A program made the position numbers and the translations under genes. A DNA stretch of 64,000 nt. It comes from Furcasterigmium furcatum. Taxonomy: Eukaryota > Ascomycota > Sordariomycetes > Glomerellales > Plectosphaerellaceae. Of this stretch, positions 55,486 to 64,000 are shown in pieces. A model generated the notes under the pieces. It ran no database searches and had not been told where the DNA came from. It saw only the letters and a list, made by a program, of their open reading frames with translations. The stretch lies in assembly GCA_001599815.1 (NCBI GenBank), contig BCIA01000006.1:4094961-4158960 (forward strand). Reading direction: 5' to 3'. Positions within the stretch are counted from its first letter, which is position 1. Each line of letters opens with the position of its first letter.

Positions 55486-57907
55486 GATGCGTGTTTGTGT
55501 GGGGGAGGAGAGTGTGCGAGGGTGATTTGTGTTCTATGAGAAGGGACTCGGCCGGATGGGTGGTGGACGATATTTGAGGTCCGACCGTTGGCGCAAGTCT
55601 GACGTGTGAGTCGGTCTAGGCTGGCGGCCCGAGGTCGAAAGGGGCAGCTGAACGGGGCTGCAGAGGCGAGCTGAAGATTATATGTTTCCTCGCGAGAGAG
55701 GCTGAGTGGATGGTCTTGGTTGCCTCTGGCTGTGGGCGGTTCTGGATCAGGCAACTGGGGTGGTTGGCGGTGGCCAAGCAACGAGGCAGATGCGGTCGGT
55801 CCAGGCAGCTGAAGGGCGGCTTATATAGTATCGTTATTTCGTGTGATGTCGTCGAGACCCGTCGGGTTTCTCTCTCGCAGGATTCGAGACTGGCAAACCT
55901 GGGGAGGCCGCGGGGCGCGTCGGCGTATATTAGTATCCTGCTTCGTCGGGCGAATTCGATACAAGCCAAGGCCGACGACAGTCGCCGCTGCGCGGGACGC
56001 ACAAGTGACAACCTGGAAGTACCTGGGCACCCCGCGTACCCGCCTCGATGCCCAGAAATGGGGCCCAGCGAGGGGCCACTTGCCCAGGTCTCGGGACTTC
56101 TTGGCGGCGGCTCACCTGGCCCATTCCAGGCCGGTATAGCGAGTAGTGACGCCTCTAACAGTGGATGGCGCCGTCCCGTTGGTTGACTCACCGCTGGGCC
56201 TGCTGGGACCGCCCCTCTGTCGACATCATTGTGTCGTCTGAGGTGAGCAGTCCCGCCGCCACTTGATTCCCATCATCAACAGCGATCCGATAAACCCGAC
56301 ATGCCGGCTCCCACAGATCAGGTTTTGGCCATGGCCTTTTTGAATCACGGCTGCATCTCCGACGGCAGGGCGACCCTCGCTGCCCGAGACACAATGTACA
56401 GTACAGCATGGTGACTTCGCCAGCTCGCCAACAGGACCCGGACACTTTTCCAGCAGCCGCCGGCCCAGCCCTCGCATGCCACGAGTCCACAACGCTGGGT
56501 TTGGCTGGCTGCCAGCGGCAAACCCGTATCTCTTGGCGCTCCTCGGGCCCCAGGTCCTTCCCCTTTGGGCGACAGATAGAGCACCCCTCTGCCACGCGGC
56601 GGCCGCGCCCACCGCTGTCGCTGAGTGTCGGTGTGTCTACCACGCTCGCTGATCCCAGCAGCCGCCCCGCGCGAGACGCCCAAGTGCCCAGCCTCGGGTC
56701 CTTGGCGAGCCGCCTCCGCAAATCCCACGTATCGCATCGCGGCCTTTTCTCCTCGGAGTCGCGGATGGGCGGACCTCGCGGCACCATACCAAGAGTTCTG
56801 AAAGGTGTATGGATCCGTTTCCCTCTTCTCCAGGTTTATCAGAACCGAGGTAGAACATGAAGCAAGCGGCAGAAGCAGCCCTGTAGGGACGACGGAGAGC
56901 GTTCGCATCTGCGGAACCTGCCAACCCGCTGCATCGCCAGTCACATGGCCCTGCCCGTGGAGGACAACGGTATCCGTTCTCCGTCTTGGGCATAGTCCGT
57001 CGTGTCGTGCGGTATCCTAGTGTCCGAATACCTCCAAAGTATCGAACTCAAGTCAAGGCTTCGTCGTTCACTTCACCGCATTTCCCCAGGTCAGATGCCC
57101 GAGGCGCGCCGACGGTCATGTCCGCGTGATCGTGACAGCGGGACACGCGCCCAGCGTAAGCGTTTCCGTATTATCATCTCAGTAATTACCCCTCCACACC
57201 CTGAAACCCTGGGTCTCATGCCACCTGGTCACCGGCATGATGCGCAACATCCGTGGATGGGACTCAAACACCCCGCATGAACCGTGCCCTCGCTGCCACA
57301 TCTCTTGGCCCGCCGCGGGGGGCATGTCCCCATCATCTGGCGATCCCCGAGTCCTTGCATCCAACCGTACCCTGCCCTACGATAACGGGACGATCACACC
57401 TCCCGGCAGGCAGCTGGACGTCCGTCGGTTGTCACATCAGATATGCTCACTCGGCCCAGTCATGCCTCACTCCCGAGGACGGTTTCGCTCACCGACAGAC
57501 TAGACACCGCGGCACGAGCGGTGAGTCAGGCTGAGGAGGTATGACACAGAAGCACGGGCTATCGAGGAACGGGCTCTCAGATTAAAATAGGCGGTCTACT
57601 ATAATGATACATGCCGCTCTAACCTCCCGATACGCATCTATCGTACATGGTGTCGTGGTATCATGAGGTCGCCCACCGCTGCTATCCAGCAGTCAGGGCT
57701 GCCAAACACGGGCAAGGCAAGGAGCCGAACAAGAAGCGGACGGCATCTCTCCCACATGGCGAGACCCATATCTGCCTGCGAGCGCGCATACGTAAGGTAG
57801 CCAAGAGCATGCCGCCGCAAGCCCACGCCTGACCGTCCCCTCGGAGCGGCTCAGCCCTGTCGGGCAGAGCGGGACATAACGGAACGCCAAACAGCACCAG
57901 GGTCAGA
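55486..57907. other. Gene-free region of about 2.4 kb
   Basis: No supported gene. ORFs of up to about 200 residues on both strands are Arg/Pro/Ser-rich and overlap each other, as chance ORFs in GC-rich DNA do. No inverted repeats, RNA gene or long tandem repeat was seen by eye. Confidence 0.45.
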
Positions 57908-59455
57908 CTAGTCCTTCCAGTCCTGCTTGACCTTCCACTGGTCCCAGAGCTGCAGCCCTGCGCCCGTGATCAAATCACAGTCCCTGTGCCCCCATTTCTT
58001 GCGGTACACCTGCCTGCCGGCCTCCGTAATGATCTCGATAGCCTCATGCAGGCCCTCGTTGGGGTAGTAGTATGGCTCGCCGACGCCCCCGTGCTGCCCC
58101 TGCTGCCAGGTGTTGCGGCCCTCCTTATTCCCGTGTTTGTTGTGGAACATGTCGTCCGCAGTCTTCTGCAGCTCCCTGAACTTCACCAGCGGGTCGTCAT
58201 CCGCTTTGAGCTCGTCTGCCTTGACCCGCTCTGCCTCCTTCAGCTGCTCCTCCTCCGACTTGGCCTCGCCCTCAGGGGCACCGGCGGGCTCATCTCGACG
58301 GGCCTTCTTGCCGCCCTTCTCGGGCGGCAGTGTCGGGGCCGTGAAGCTTGGCTTCAGGCCGGGAACGCGGTAAAAGGCCAGGAGGTCATCCAGAGCCAGG
58401 GCGACGTCGGTGATGATACCCGCTTTCGCGTCCCGCTGGTTCCACCCGGCCATCGTGAGGCGGGAATGCATATCGCAGTCGCCAATATAAAACGGGATCA
58501 TGACATCCCATCCACCAACATCCTCATATGCCTGACGGTTGACCAGGGCGAGGTGATCGTACGCGAAGAAGCGCAGGCCCCATCGATCGTCGGTCTCGAC
58601 GGCCTCTTTGAGGGCCTTCAGGGCCAGCTCGTATATCGTCTTGTACTCGGGCTCGTTGTACTTCGGCCTGCCCTCGCCGCCGTCCTCGAACGAGAGCGCG
58701 AGGACGTCCATGTGCGACCAGAAGTAGTACGGCCAGCTCTTCTCGATGGCCAGATGGATGTAGAAGTTTTGCAGCTGGGCAAACGTCAGGAGCACAGGGG
58801 TCTGCACGACGTTCACGCCCAACTTCTTGAGCTGATCGTGGTTGAGGTAGAACGGGTTCTGCAGCGACAGCTTGCCCTTGGCATTGCTCATCTGAACACC
58901 CGTGTTCTCGATAACGTAGATCTGCTCCGCCGGCCATCCGGCCGTGATGTACGACACCACCGTCTGGAGGAGCATCGGCCAGTTTCGACCAAAGCCCACA
59001 AGGAGCGGCGGCGCATAGTCAAATCCATAGTCCTTGAATAAATCCTCCTTGGCCTTGTTCCACTCGGGGATCGGTGGCGGCATGGACGTCGACAGCAGCG
59101 GGAATGGATCTTTGATTGGGGGTGGTGTATGTTTCGGATTGTCTTTGTATTTCGGGTGTGGCTTGCCGTTCGCTGTCTCGGGGTCTTCTGGGTTGGCGGG
59201 CAAAGGTGCCGTATCGGAGCTGGGCCCCTTGTTCTTGGGCGGCGCGGGGGACTGCTCGTCCTCGTGGTCGTCTTCTTGTAGGTGGCCGTCGTCATGGCTG
59301 TGCCCGCCGTGGGAATGGTTGTGAGTGATCTCATCCACCTCTTCTGATACGTGTGAGACGACCTTTCGGCCGGAATTTGTTGTAGTAAGGAATGAATAGA
59401 TGGAGAATGCGAAGACAGTCGCTAACAAGAGCGACAAGATGCGACGGCTGCGCAT
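57908..59455 (-). CDS. Type II membrane glycosyltransferase-like protein (Golgi-type)
   Basis: An intronless 515-residue frame. One signal-anchor helix (RILSLLLATVFAFSIYSFL, 4-22) is followed by a His/Asp-rich stem (HNHSHGGHSHDDGH, 46-59) and a Pro-rich linker, then a lumenal GT-A-like domain from about 130: PPLLVGFGRNWPMLLQTVVSY, AEQIYVIENTGVQ, a DxD-like acidic site near WSHMDVLALSFED, and GGWDVMIPFYIGDCDMHSRL. This arrangement matches a fungal family of predicted glycosyltransferases; the donor and acceptor are unknown. A charged insert (about 385-435, Lys/Glu-rich) splits the C-terminal part before EPYYYPNEGLHEAIEII. The His-rich stem might bind metal. The ATG gives a short cytosolic tail of three residues (MRSR type), typical for Golgi type II proteins. 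Confidence 0.8.
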   Translation of the reverse strand: MRSRRILSLLLATVFAFSIYSFLTTTNSGRKVVSHVSEEVDEITHNHSHGGHSHDDGHLQEDDHEDEQSPAPPKNKGPSSDTAPLPANPEDPETANGKPHPKYKDNPKHTPPPIKDPFPLLSTSMPPPIPEWNKAKEDLFKDYGFDYAPPLLVGFGRNWPMLLQTVVSYITAGWPAEQIYVIENTGVQMSNAKGKLSLQNPFYLNHDQLKKLGVNVVQTPVLLTFAQLQNFYIHLAIEKSWPYYFWSHMDVLALSFEDGGEGRPKYNEPEYKTIYELALKALKEAVETDDRWGLRFFAYDHLALVNRQAYEDVGGWDVMIPFYIGDCDMHSRLTMAGWNQRDAKAGIITDVALALDDLLAFYRVPGLKPSFTAPTLPPEKGGKKARRDEPAGAPEGEAKSEEEQLKEAERVKADELKADDDPLVKFRELQKTADDMFHNKHGNKEGRNTWQQGQHGGVGEPYYYPNEGLHEAIEIITEAGRQVYRKKWGHRDCDLITGAGLQLWDQWKVKQDWKD

Positions 59456-61056
59456 GGTGGGCGATGGGCTCGACGACCCGACCGAAAATTCGACAGGAGG
59501 TTGTAATGATCGTCCGTGATGATGACCTCGTGATGGAGGAATCAGGCTTGAGACGAGGGCCTGTCTCGTGTTGCCCAGACTCTAAGTGGTGGACATGAAG
59601 GATCGCACGTCGTTGCTGCTAGTTCACCCCATCAGGCGAGGAAGAACGTGGTCTGCAGCAGCGATGGTGATGGCAGTCAGTAACCAGGAAGGTGTCGCGA
59701 GGCAGCAAGATGCGCTCGCCGCGAAGAAAGGAGGTGGAGTGTCGCGATCATCTTGCTCTATGATCCGTCCAATTACAGCTAGTTATCGTCCAATCACAGA
59801 CGGTTGTTGGCGATGCTTGCATCCGAACTGGGGCTACCAATCATTCAGCCCCCGGCTGCGGCCGGTCCTTCCCCTGGACGGCGCTGGCGAGCACTGCGGC
59901 AGGTGCGGTCCAGCCCGGCCCCTATTCGGTCTGCCAGGTCGGGCAGTGACCTGGGCACTGCTGGCTGCCATTGCCAGTCTTTACGTAGTGGTGACGTTGT
60001 CTCTGGACGGCGGGATATCGGGGTCATGATCACTGGTCCGATGATCTGTTTTCCTTCACCGTCGAACGCCGGCCTCAAACTGCTCCAATCCAGCTAACTT
60101 TTGTACTCCAAATCCCCGACTTGAGCCCTTCGGCTTGGTGTTTATCTCGCCGACCGGTCCACATGACAACTCCCAGTCATTTGCCAGCCCTGTCTCACTC
60201 TGGCACATCGTCGTCGATGGTGTCCAGCCAGCCCTGCTGATACCTGTCTTTCTCGAGGCCTCGACCGGTACTTAACACGACCTCTACCCCCACCGCCATC
60301 TGATAAGTAGCGTTGATGTCATCCCACACTTCTTTGGACGGACATGTCGCGATCCTTCGCATGACGGGCGCCACCCATGCCCTGCGCCCACCTCCAAGAC
60401 GAGACGATAAGAATGAGTGTCTGGTGTTCAGATGGCGCACATCTCCATCAACCGTCGAGGTTGCTTCCCCCTGTATCATGTTTGGGGCATCTGGGATCTT
60501 AAGACCCATGCTCTTCCGGGTGCCCAACTACCGACATGTCTCTGCATGAAGTTGTAGGCGCTTCACGGACCGCCTTTCTTTATGCCGCTTCCTTGAATCC
60601 AGGCCACTTCCATACGAAACAAATCCAAGCTTAATTCCCTGTTGCTGCAGCAGTCGTCCCGGGCATAGGCGATCGTTGCTTATTCCAGTTCCACGTCAAC
60701 ACTGCATATGCCAGCGCAGCAATTTTTTAGGCCTTACTCATTACTCAGTGAAGCCCTACCAGTCGGGATCATCCTCGCCGTCACCGACAACGCCGCCTGA
60801 ACCCCTGCCGACCATCGGAGGGATACCCTTGGATCGGCACTGCTGCATTACCTTGTCTGGGCGTCCATCGTCAAAGCACGCCGAGAAAACATCAGGAGTC
60901 GTTCACATAAAAGCCTGAGCCTGCCTCCCTCTACCTCTGTTTGCCGGCTTTCTCTTCAACTATCCCCTCGATCACCGTGGTACCCACCCAGACCACTTAC
61001 ACCACCACCACCACCACCACCAACAACAACACCACCAGAGGTGCGAACAAGCAGCC
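59456..61056. other. Intergenic region with long upstream sequence of the 170-residue gene
   Basis: About 1.6 kb, no supported gene. Its right end is CA/CT-rich and contains the trinucleotide repeat listed separately, suggesting a 5' leader. Confidence 0.4.
61001..61037 (+). repeat. ACC/CAA trinucleotide microsatellite in a probable 5' leader
   Basis: About seven ACC units followed by CAA and ACC units, ending roughly 20 bp before the ATG at 61057. Confidence 0.8.
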
Positions 61057-61621
61057 ATGTTCATGCAAATCCGACAGTCCTTCCATACGACCAGGTCTAA
61101 CTCGCCGACCTGGTCCGAGAGCGACCCCAGCGACATCATCTCCCCCTGCGAGTCTGAGAAGCACATCTGCGAGACCACCAGCACCGTGGCACCAGTCCTC
61201 CAACAAGACACTTACAACAACGATATCCAAAAACTCACCTCACCGCCCTCGGAGCCCGCCGTCTCATCAGCACCGCCGCGCAATGCCCGGCATCCTTCCC
61301 CAGAGACCGATGATGAAATCCGAGAGCTGTGGAACGTCATGCTCGATCTGCAGCAGAGGTACCACTGCTACAACTCGACACGCATGCAGATCGCAGCGGA
61401 CAGCGATGCCGCCGGGGAGATGATGCGTATGACTTCCCATCCTGGCTTCTGAAGAATAAATTAACTGACCCCCACTAGCATCCCGCGCCTGCATCGACCT
61501 CCTTAACGAGTCCATCGAGGACCTTCCCGAGGAGGGCTGGAAGGCGCTTGAGCGGTACCTGGGCGACACCGCCAACATGACCGAGAAGCGTCAGAAATGG
61601 AGATTCTGGAAGTCTCACTGA
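61057..61621 (+). CDS. Hypothetical protein, 170 residues
   Basis: Exons 61057-61426 and 61479-61621 (52-nt intron, GTATGA..ACTAG, phase 1) give 170 residues. The first 90 residues are Ser/Thr/Pro-rich and look disordered. From about 92 there is an amphipathic helix (DDEIRELWNVMLDLQQRYHCYNSTRMQ), and exon 2 continues as helices (ACIDLLNESIEDLPEEGWKALERYL, then KRQKWRFWKSH at the end). The frame across the intron joins two helical segments, supporting the splice. I do not recognise the family. Codon usage and composition of the C-terminal half look like a real protein; the N-terminal half is less certain, and a start further inside is possible. Confidence 0.6.
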
Positions 61622-62105
61622 GGAATTCGATCCTGGAAGGCATCAATGTCTTGTGCCGTGGATTAGGATCGTCGTCGCTTGGTGCTGTGGACATACACGG
61701 ATGGACCACGGAACCCGGAGTTTGCATTTCATCACATGGAGTCAGTCATTAATGATACCCTCAGCCATCTATTCTTTAGAACATATCTACCGGCAATTTA
61801 ATCACAGTCAGTTTATTTTTTATTATTCGGCATGTACCCGCCGGTCTCTCGGCGATGGCGCCGTGAACACCGAGCATATGAATCACACCGGGCGAAGGGC
61901 CGGGATCGGAGCAGCATCGGACACACCAGGAAGCAAACTATATGCAGAGGAATTTCATTTTACTGCTACATTGGGGAATACTAGTCTAAACGAGAAACAT
62001 AGCGCAAGGCTTGAGTAAGAAAATGAGTCATAAGAGTGCAAGGAGTTGAAACAACCAGAGGTGAAGACCAGTAGTGCCTTGAGCTGACAGCGTCGAGGCA
62101 CTTAC
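61622..62105. other. Convergent intergenic region, AT-richer
   Basis: About 0.48 kb, clearly AT-richer than coding DNA nearby. It probably holds two 3' UTRs. No gene seen. Confidence 0.4.
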
Positions 62106-63352
62106 TTACGCATCAGGACCCTCCGGCAGACTGCTCCCGGCAATATTGCACTGCCGGAACAGCCTCACCTCGTCCTCGGCAAAAGCCCCGACAACCGAGT
62201 GAATCACGCCGCGGTTGTGGAAGATGACAAAGTCGCCCTCTTCCCAGTCGTGGGCGTAGACCCTCCCGGGAGCGATGCCCGGGCGCTGCAGCCGGTGCAC
62301 GATCTCCCTGACCTCGGCCAGGTCCTCCACGACCGTCCCGTCCGCGAGGTGCAGCCTCCGGACGGCGGACGGGTGGACCTGGAGGGCCAGGCGGCCCGTC
62401 TGCGGGTTCTTCCAGCACATGGACAGGATCTGGATCTTGTCCTCCTCGATGGGCGGTAGGTCGTCGAGGGAGAGTTCCTTGCCCTCTGAGATGAGGCCCA
62501 GCCCGTCGGAGCGGGACTTGGCGGTGCTCATCCAGACGTACGGGTGCGGGGCGTACTCGACCTTGGTGGTGCGGCAGAACGCCTGGTCCTCGGGCGAGAG
62601 CGCATCGAACATCTCGTAGCCGGAGACGAAGGCGGTCGTGCCGAGGGGGACCGTGAGCTCGTCGCCCGTGCCGTCGTCGTAGCGCACGACCTGTGTGCGG
62701 CCTGCGGGGACGCGGACGGCGAGGAGGGAGGTCGCGACGGGGGGCGCGAGGCCGTAGAGCGCGGCGTCGATGTGCCAGCGGTAGAAGCGGGTGAAGGCCA
62801 GGTCGTCCTCGTCGGGGATGACGGAGGCGTGGAACGTGCGGTGGTGCGGGTGGCGGAGCTGGAAGTTCTTGAGGCCCTCGTACTCCTCTACAGAGCCGTT
62901 CCCGATGATCTGGACCTGGGGCTGGTGAGGGACGGTCTTGAGGTCCGGGTGGAGGATGGACCGCTTGGCGTCGAGCGTCTTGCCGTGGCCGTAGGAGGCG
63001 GTGGCGCTGGGGTCGAAGCGCTGGGTGATCTCGTACTGGACCTTTGGCGAGAGGTGACCGTGGTTCTTGAAGACTACGACATGGTGCTTGTACAGGGCTT
63101 CTTGGATGGTATCGAAATCGGCATCTGTTGTGTGGTCAGCCATGCTGAGCTGTGGCGATGACGATTTGCAGACAGGCTTACCAAAGGAGGTTACCGATTT
63201 CACGGGTATTCTCCCAAAACCATTGAGCATTTCACGTTCTCAAGATTGCAAAGCGCCTTACCAGTGATTGACTCGAGATCAACATTTGAGATGACGGCCC
63301 CGACATTCTGTGCACCGGCGAGGGGCTCGACGTGGATTGTAGCAGAAGGCAT
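62106..63352 (-). CDS. xanA: Xanthine dioxygenase, Fe(II)/2-oxoglutarate-dependent (XanA type, TauD family)
   Basis: Exons 63352-63262 and 63124-62106 (137-nt intron, phase 1) give 369 residues, the size of Aspergillus XanA. The iron-binding HxD lies in YRWHIDAALYG (His148, Asp150), the distal His in IFHNRGVIHSVVG, and the 2-oxoglutarate-binding Arg in VRLFRQCN. The GKTLDAKRSILHPDLKTVPHQPQ stretch and EYAPHPYVWMSTAKS are characteristic of the xanthine group within TauD enzymes. The reaction turns xanthine into uric acid with 2-oxoglutarate and O2 in the cytosol, bypassing xanthine dehydrogenase in purine use. The second exon begins DADFDTIQEALYKHHVVVFK directly after the first exon's SNVDLESIT, as the family expects. 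No other purine gene is adjacent. Confidence 0.9.
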
Positions 63353-63897
63353 GATGGGTTTGTGAGTGGGATAAGATTCTAGGCGATTGTGTTGTGTGGG
63401 AAAGCAGTGGCAGGTATATTCGGGTATCAGAGGTTTCTTGACTTGTAGATGGAAGAGAGACATTTGTTTGAGGGCGATGAGATGAATAAATAACTTAGTC
63501 GACAATCGCCGAGCGGAGTTGATGGATCCGCCGCTGCTGTCGGACGCTGCCGATGATCCAATGAAGGAAACCTTGGCTTATCAGCGCCACCGGGAGGAGC
63601 CGCTTTACGGTTGCACAGAATCTCGTCGCAGTTGCGCCCGCTACACCCCACGAGCGAGATATTCGCCCAAGCCTGATTGGAACGATAAACCCGTGGCGGA
63701 TGTCGGTCTTCACCAACTCATTAGTTCTTCGGCGGGAGTCGGCCGGGCTCGGAGATGCCAAAGTCGGGACTCACAGCCCGGGGCATGGAGCAGGAAATCG
63801 CCAGGGCCCGCCGACACGATCTCCGTCGGCCGAGACTCCCAACCCCAAGGAGACGAGGAAGCACATTGTCACGTCTGTAGTCACGAGCCACTGGTGA
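63353..63897. other. Intergenic region upstream of the xanthine dioxygenase gene
   Basis: About 0.55 kb holding the xanA promoter and the 3' flank of the gene at the right edge. Only unsupported ORFs. No GATA-cluster was mapped with confidence. Confidence 0.4.
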
Positions 63898-64000
63898 TCA
63901 ATGTTTCTTCACATTCTCCAGCCACTCCTTCGAAGCCTTGGTGCCGTCATGCGCCTTGCGAAACAAAACCCTCTCCCACTCGTCCAGCCCTCGTAGGAAG
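63898..64000 (-). CDS. 3' end of a gene continuing beyond the right edge
   Basis: A minus-strand frame enters from position 64000 and ends at a TGA (63898-63900), giving 33 residues that look like a natural helical C-terminus: LDEWERVLFRKAHDGT then KASKEWLENVKKH. I do not recognise the family and the rest of the gene lies outside the window. Confidence 0.5.
   Translation of the reverse strand, partial: FLRGLDEWERVLFRKAHDGTKASKEWLENVKKH

Noticed and set aside
1..64000. tRNA, rRNA and CRISPR features
   Set aside because: No clover-leaf candidate with a convincing B-box, no rRNA segment and no spaced direct-repeat array was found by eye.

Overview
This window looks like nuclear DNA from a filamentous ascomycete (Pezizomycotina, most likely Sordariomycetes). 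Most genes carry one to three introns of about 50-150 nt with GT..AG borders. The proteins include fungal mitochondrial, TOR-pathway and lipid-transfer components, a fungal transcription-factor-domain protein, a secreted protein with a fungal cellulose-binding module, and a pogo/Fot1-type DNA transposon. Exon junctions given here were worked out by eye from reading frame, splice signals and family fit; none is transcript-supported.

Layout. 0-12 kb: a conserved hypothetical protein, an atypical SDR-like NAD(P)-binding protein, hamartin/Tsc1, a DJ-1/PfpI protein with an unusual phosphosite-like insert, a fungal transcription-factor-domain protein and a classical SDR. 12-16 kb: mitochondrial ribosomal protein uL23m, a METTL4-like MT-A70 methyltransferase and a Leu5-type mitochondrial CoA carrier. 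16-24 kb: a sugar-phosphate cyclase of the demethyl-4-deoxygadusol synthase type divergent from a COMT-like O-methyltransferase (a candidate mycosporine/gadusol pair), an alpha/beta hydrolase, and a deaminase with a very large low-complexity insertion. 25-29 kb: a secreted metzincin-like protein with a C-terminal CBM1, then a complete pogo/Fot1 element with 50-bp inverted repeats and a TA duplication. 29-32.4 kb is gene-poor. 32.4-34.4 kb: a concentrative nucleoside transporter.

35.5-42.2 kb is the most striking stretch. Two consecutive cassettes each hold a gamma-glutamylcyclotransferase-like (GGCT) gene divergent from a putative amidoligase gene. The amidoligases share two intron positions and all their signature motifs, so the cassette looks tandemly duplicated, yet each copy has its own tail. 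A bond-making amidoligase beside a gamma-glutamyl-bond-cleaving GGCT suggests a small conjugate-making and trimming system of unknown substrate.

42.3-64 kb: giant VPS13, a DUF3429/TMEM69-like mitochondrial membrane protein with a Lys/Glu repeat tail, a 78-residue hypothetical protein, a Golgi-type glycosyltransferase-like protein, a 170-residue hypothetical protein, a xanthine dioxygenase of the XanA type, and the 3' end of a gene running off the right edge. No tRNA, rRNA or CRISPR array was recognised.
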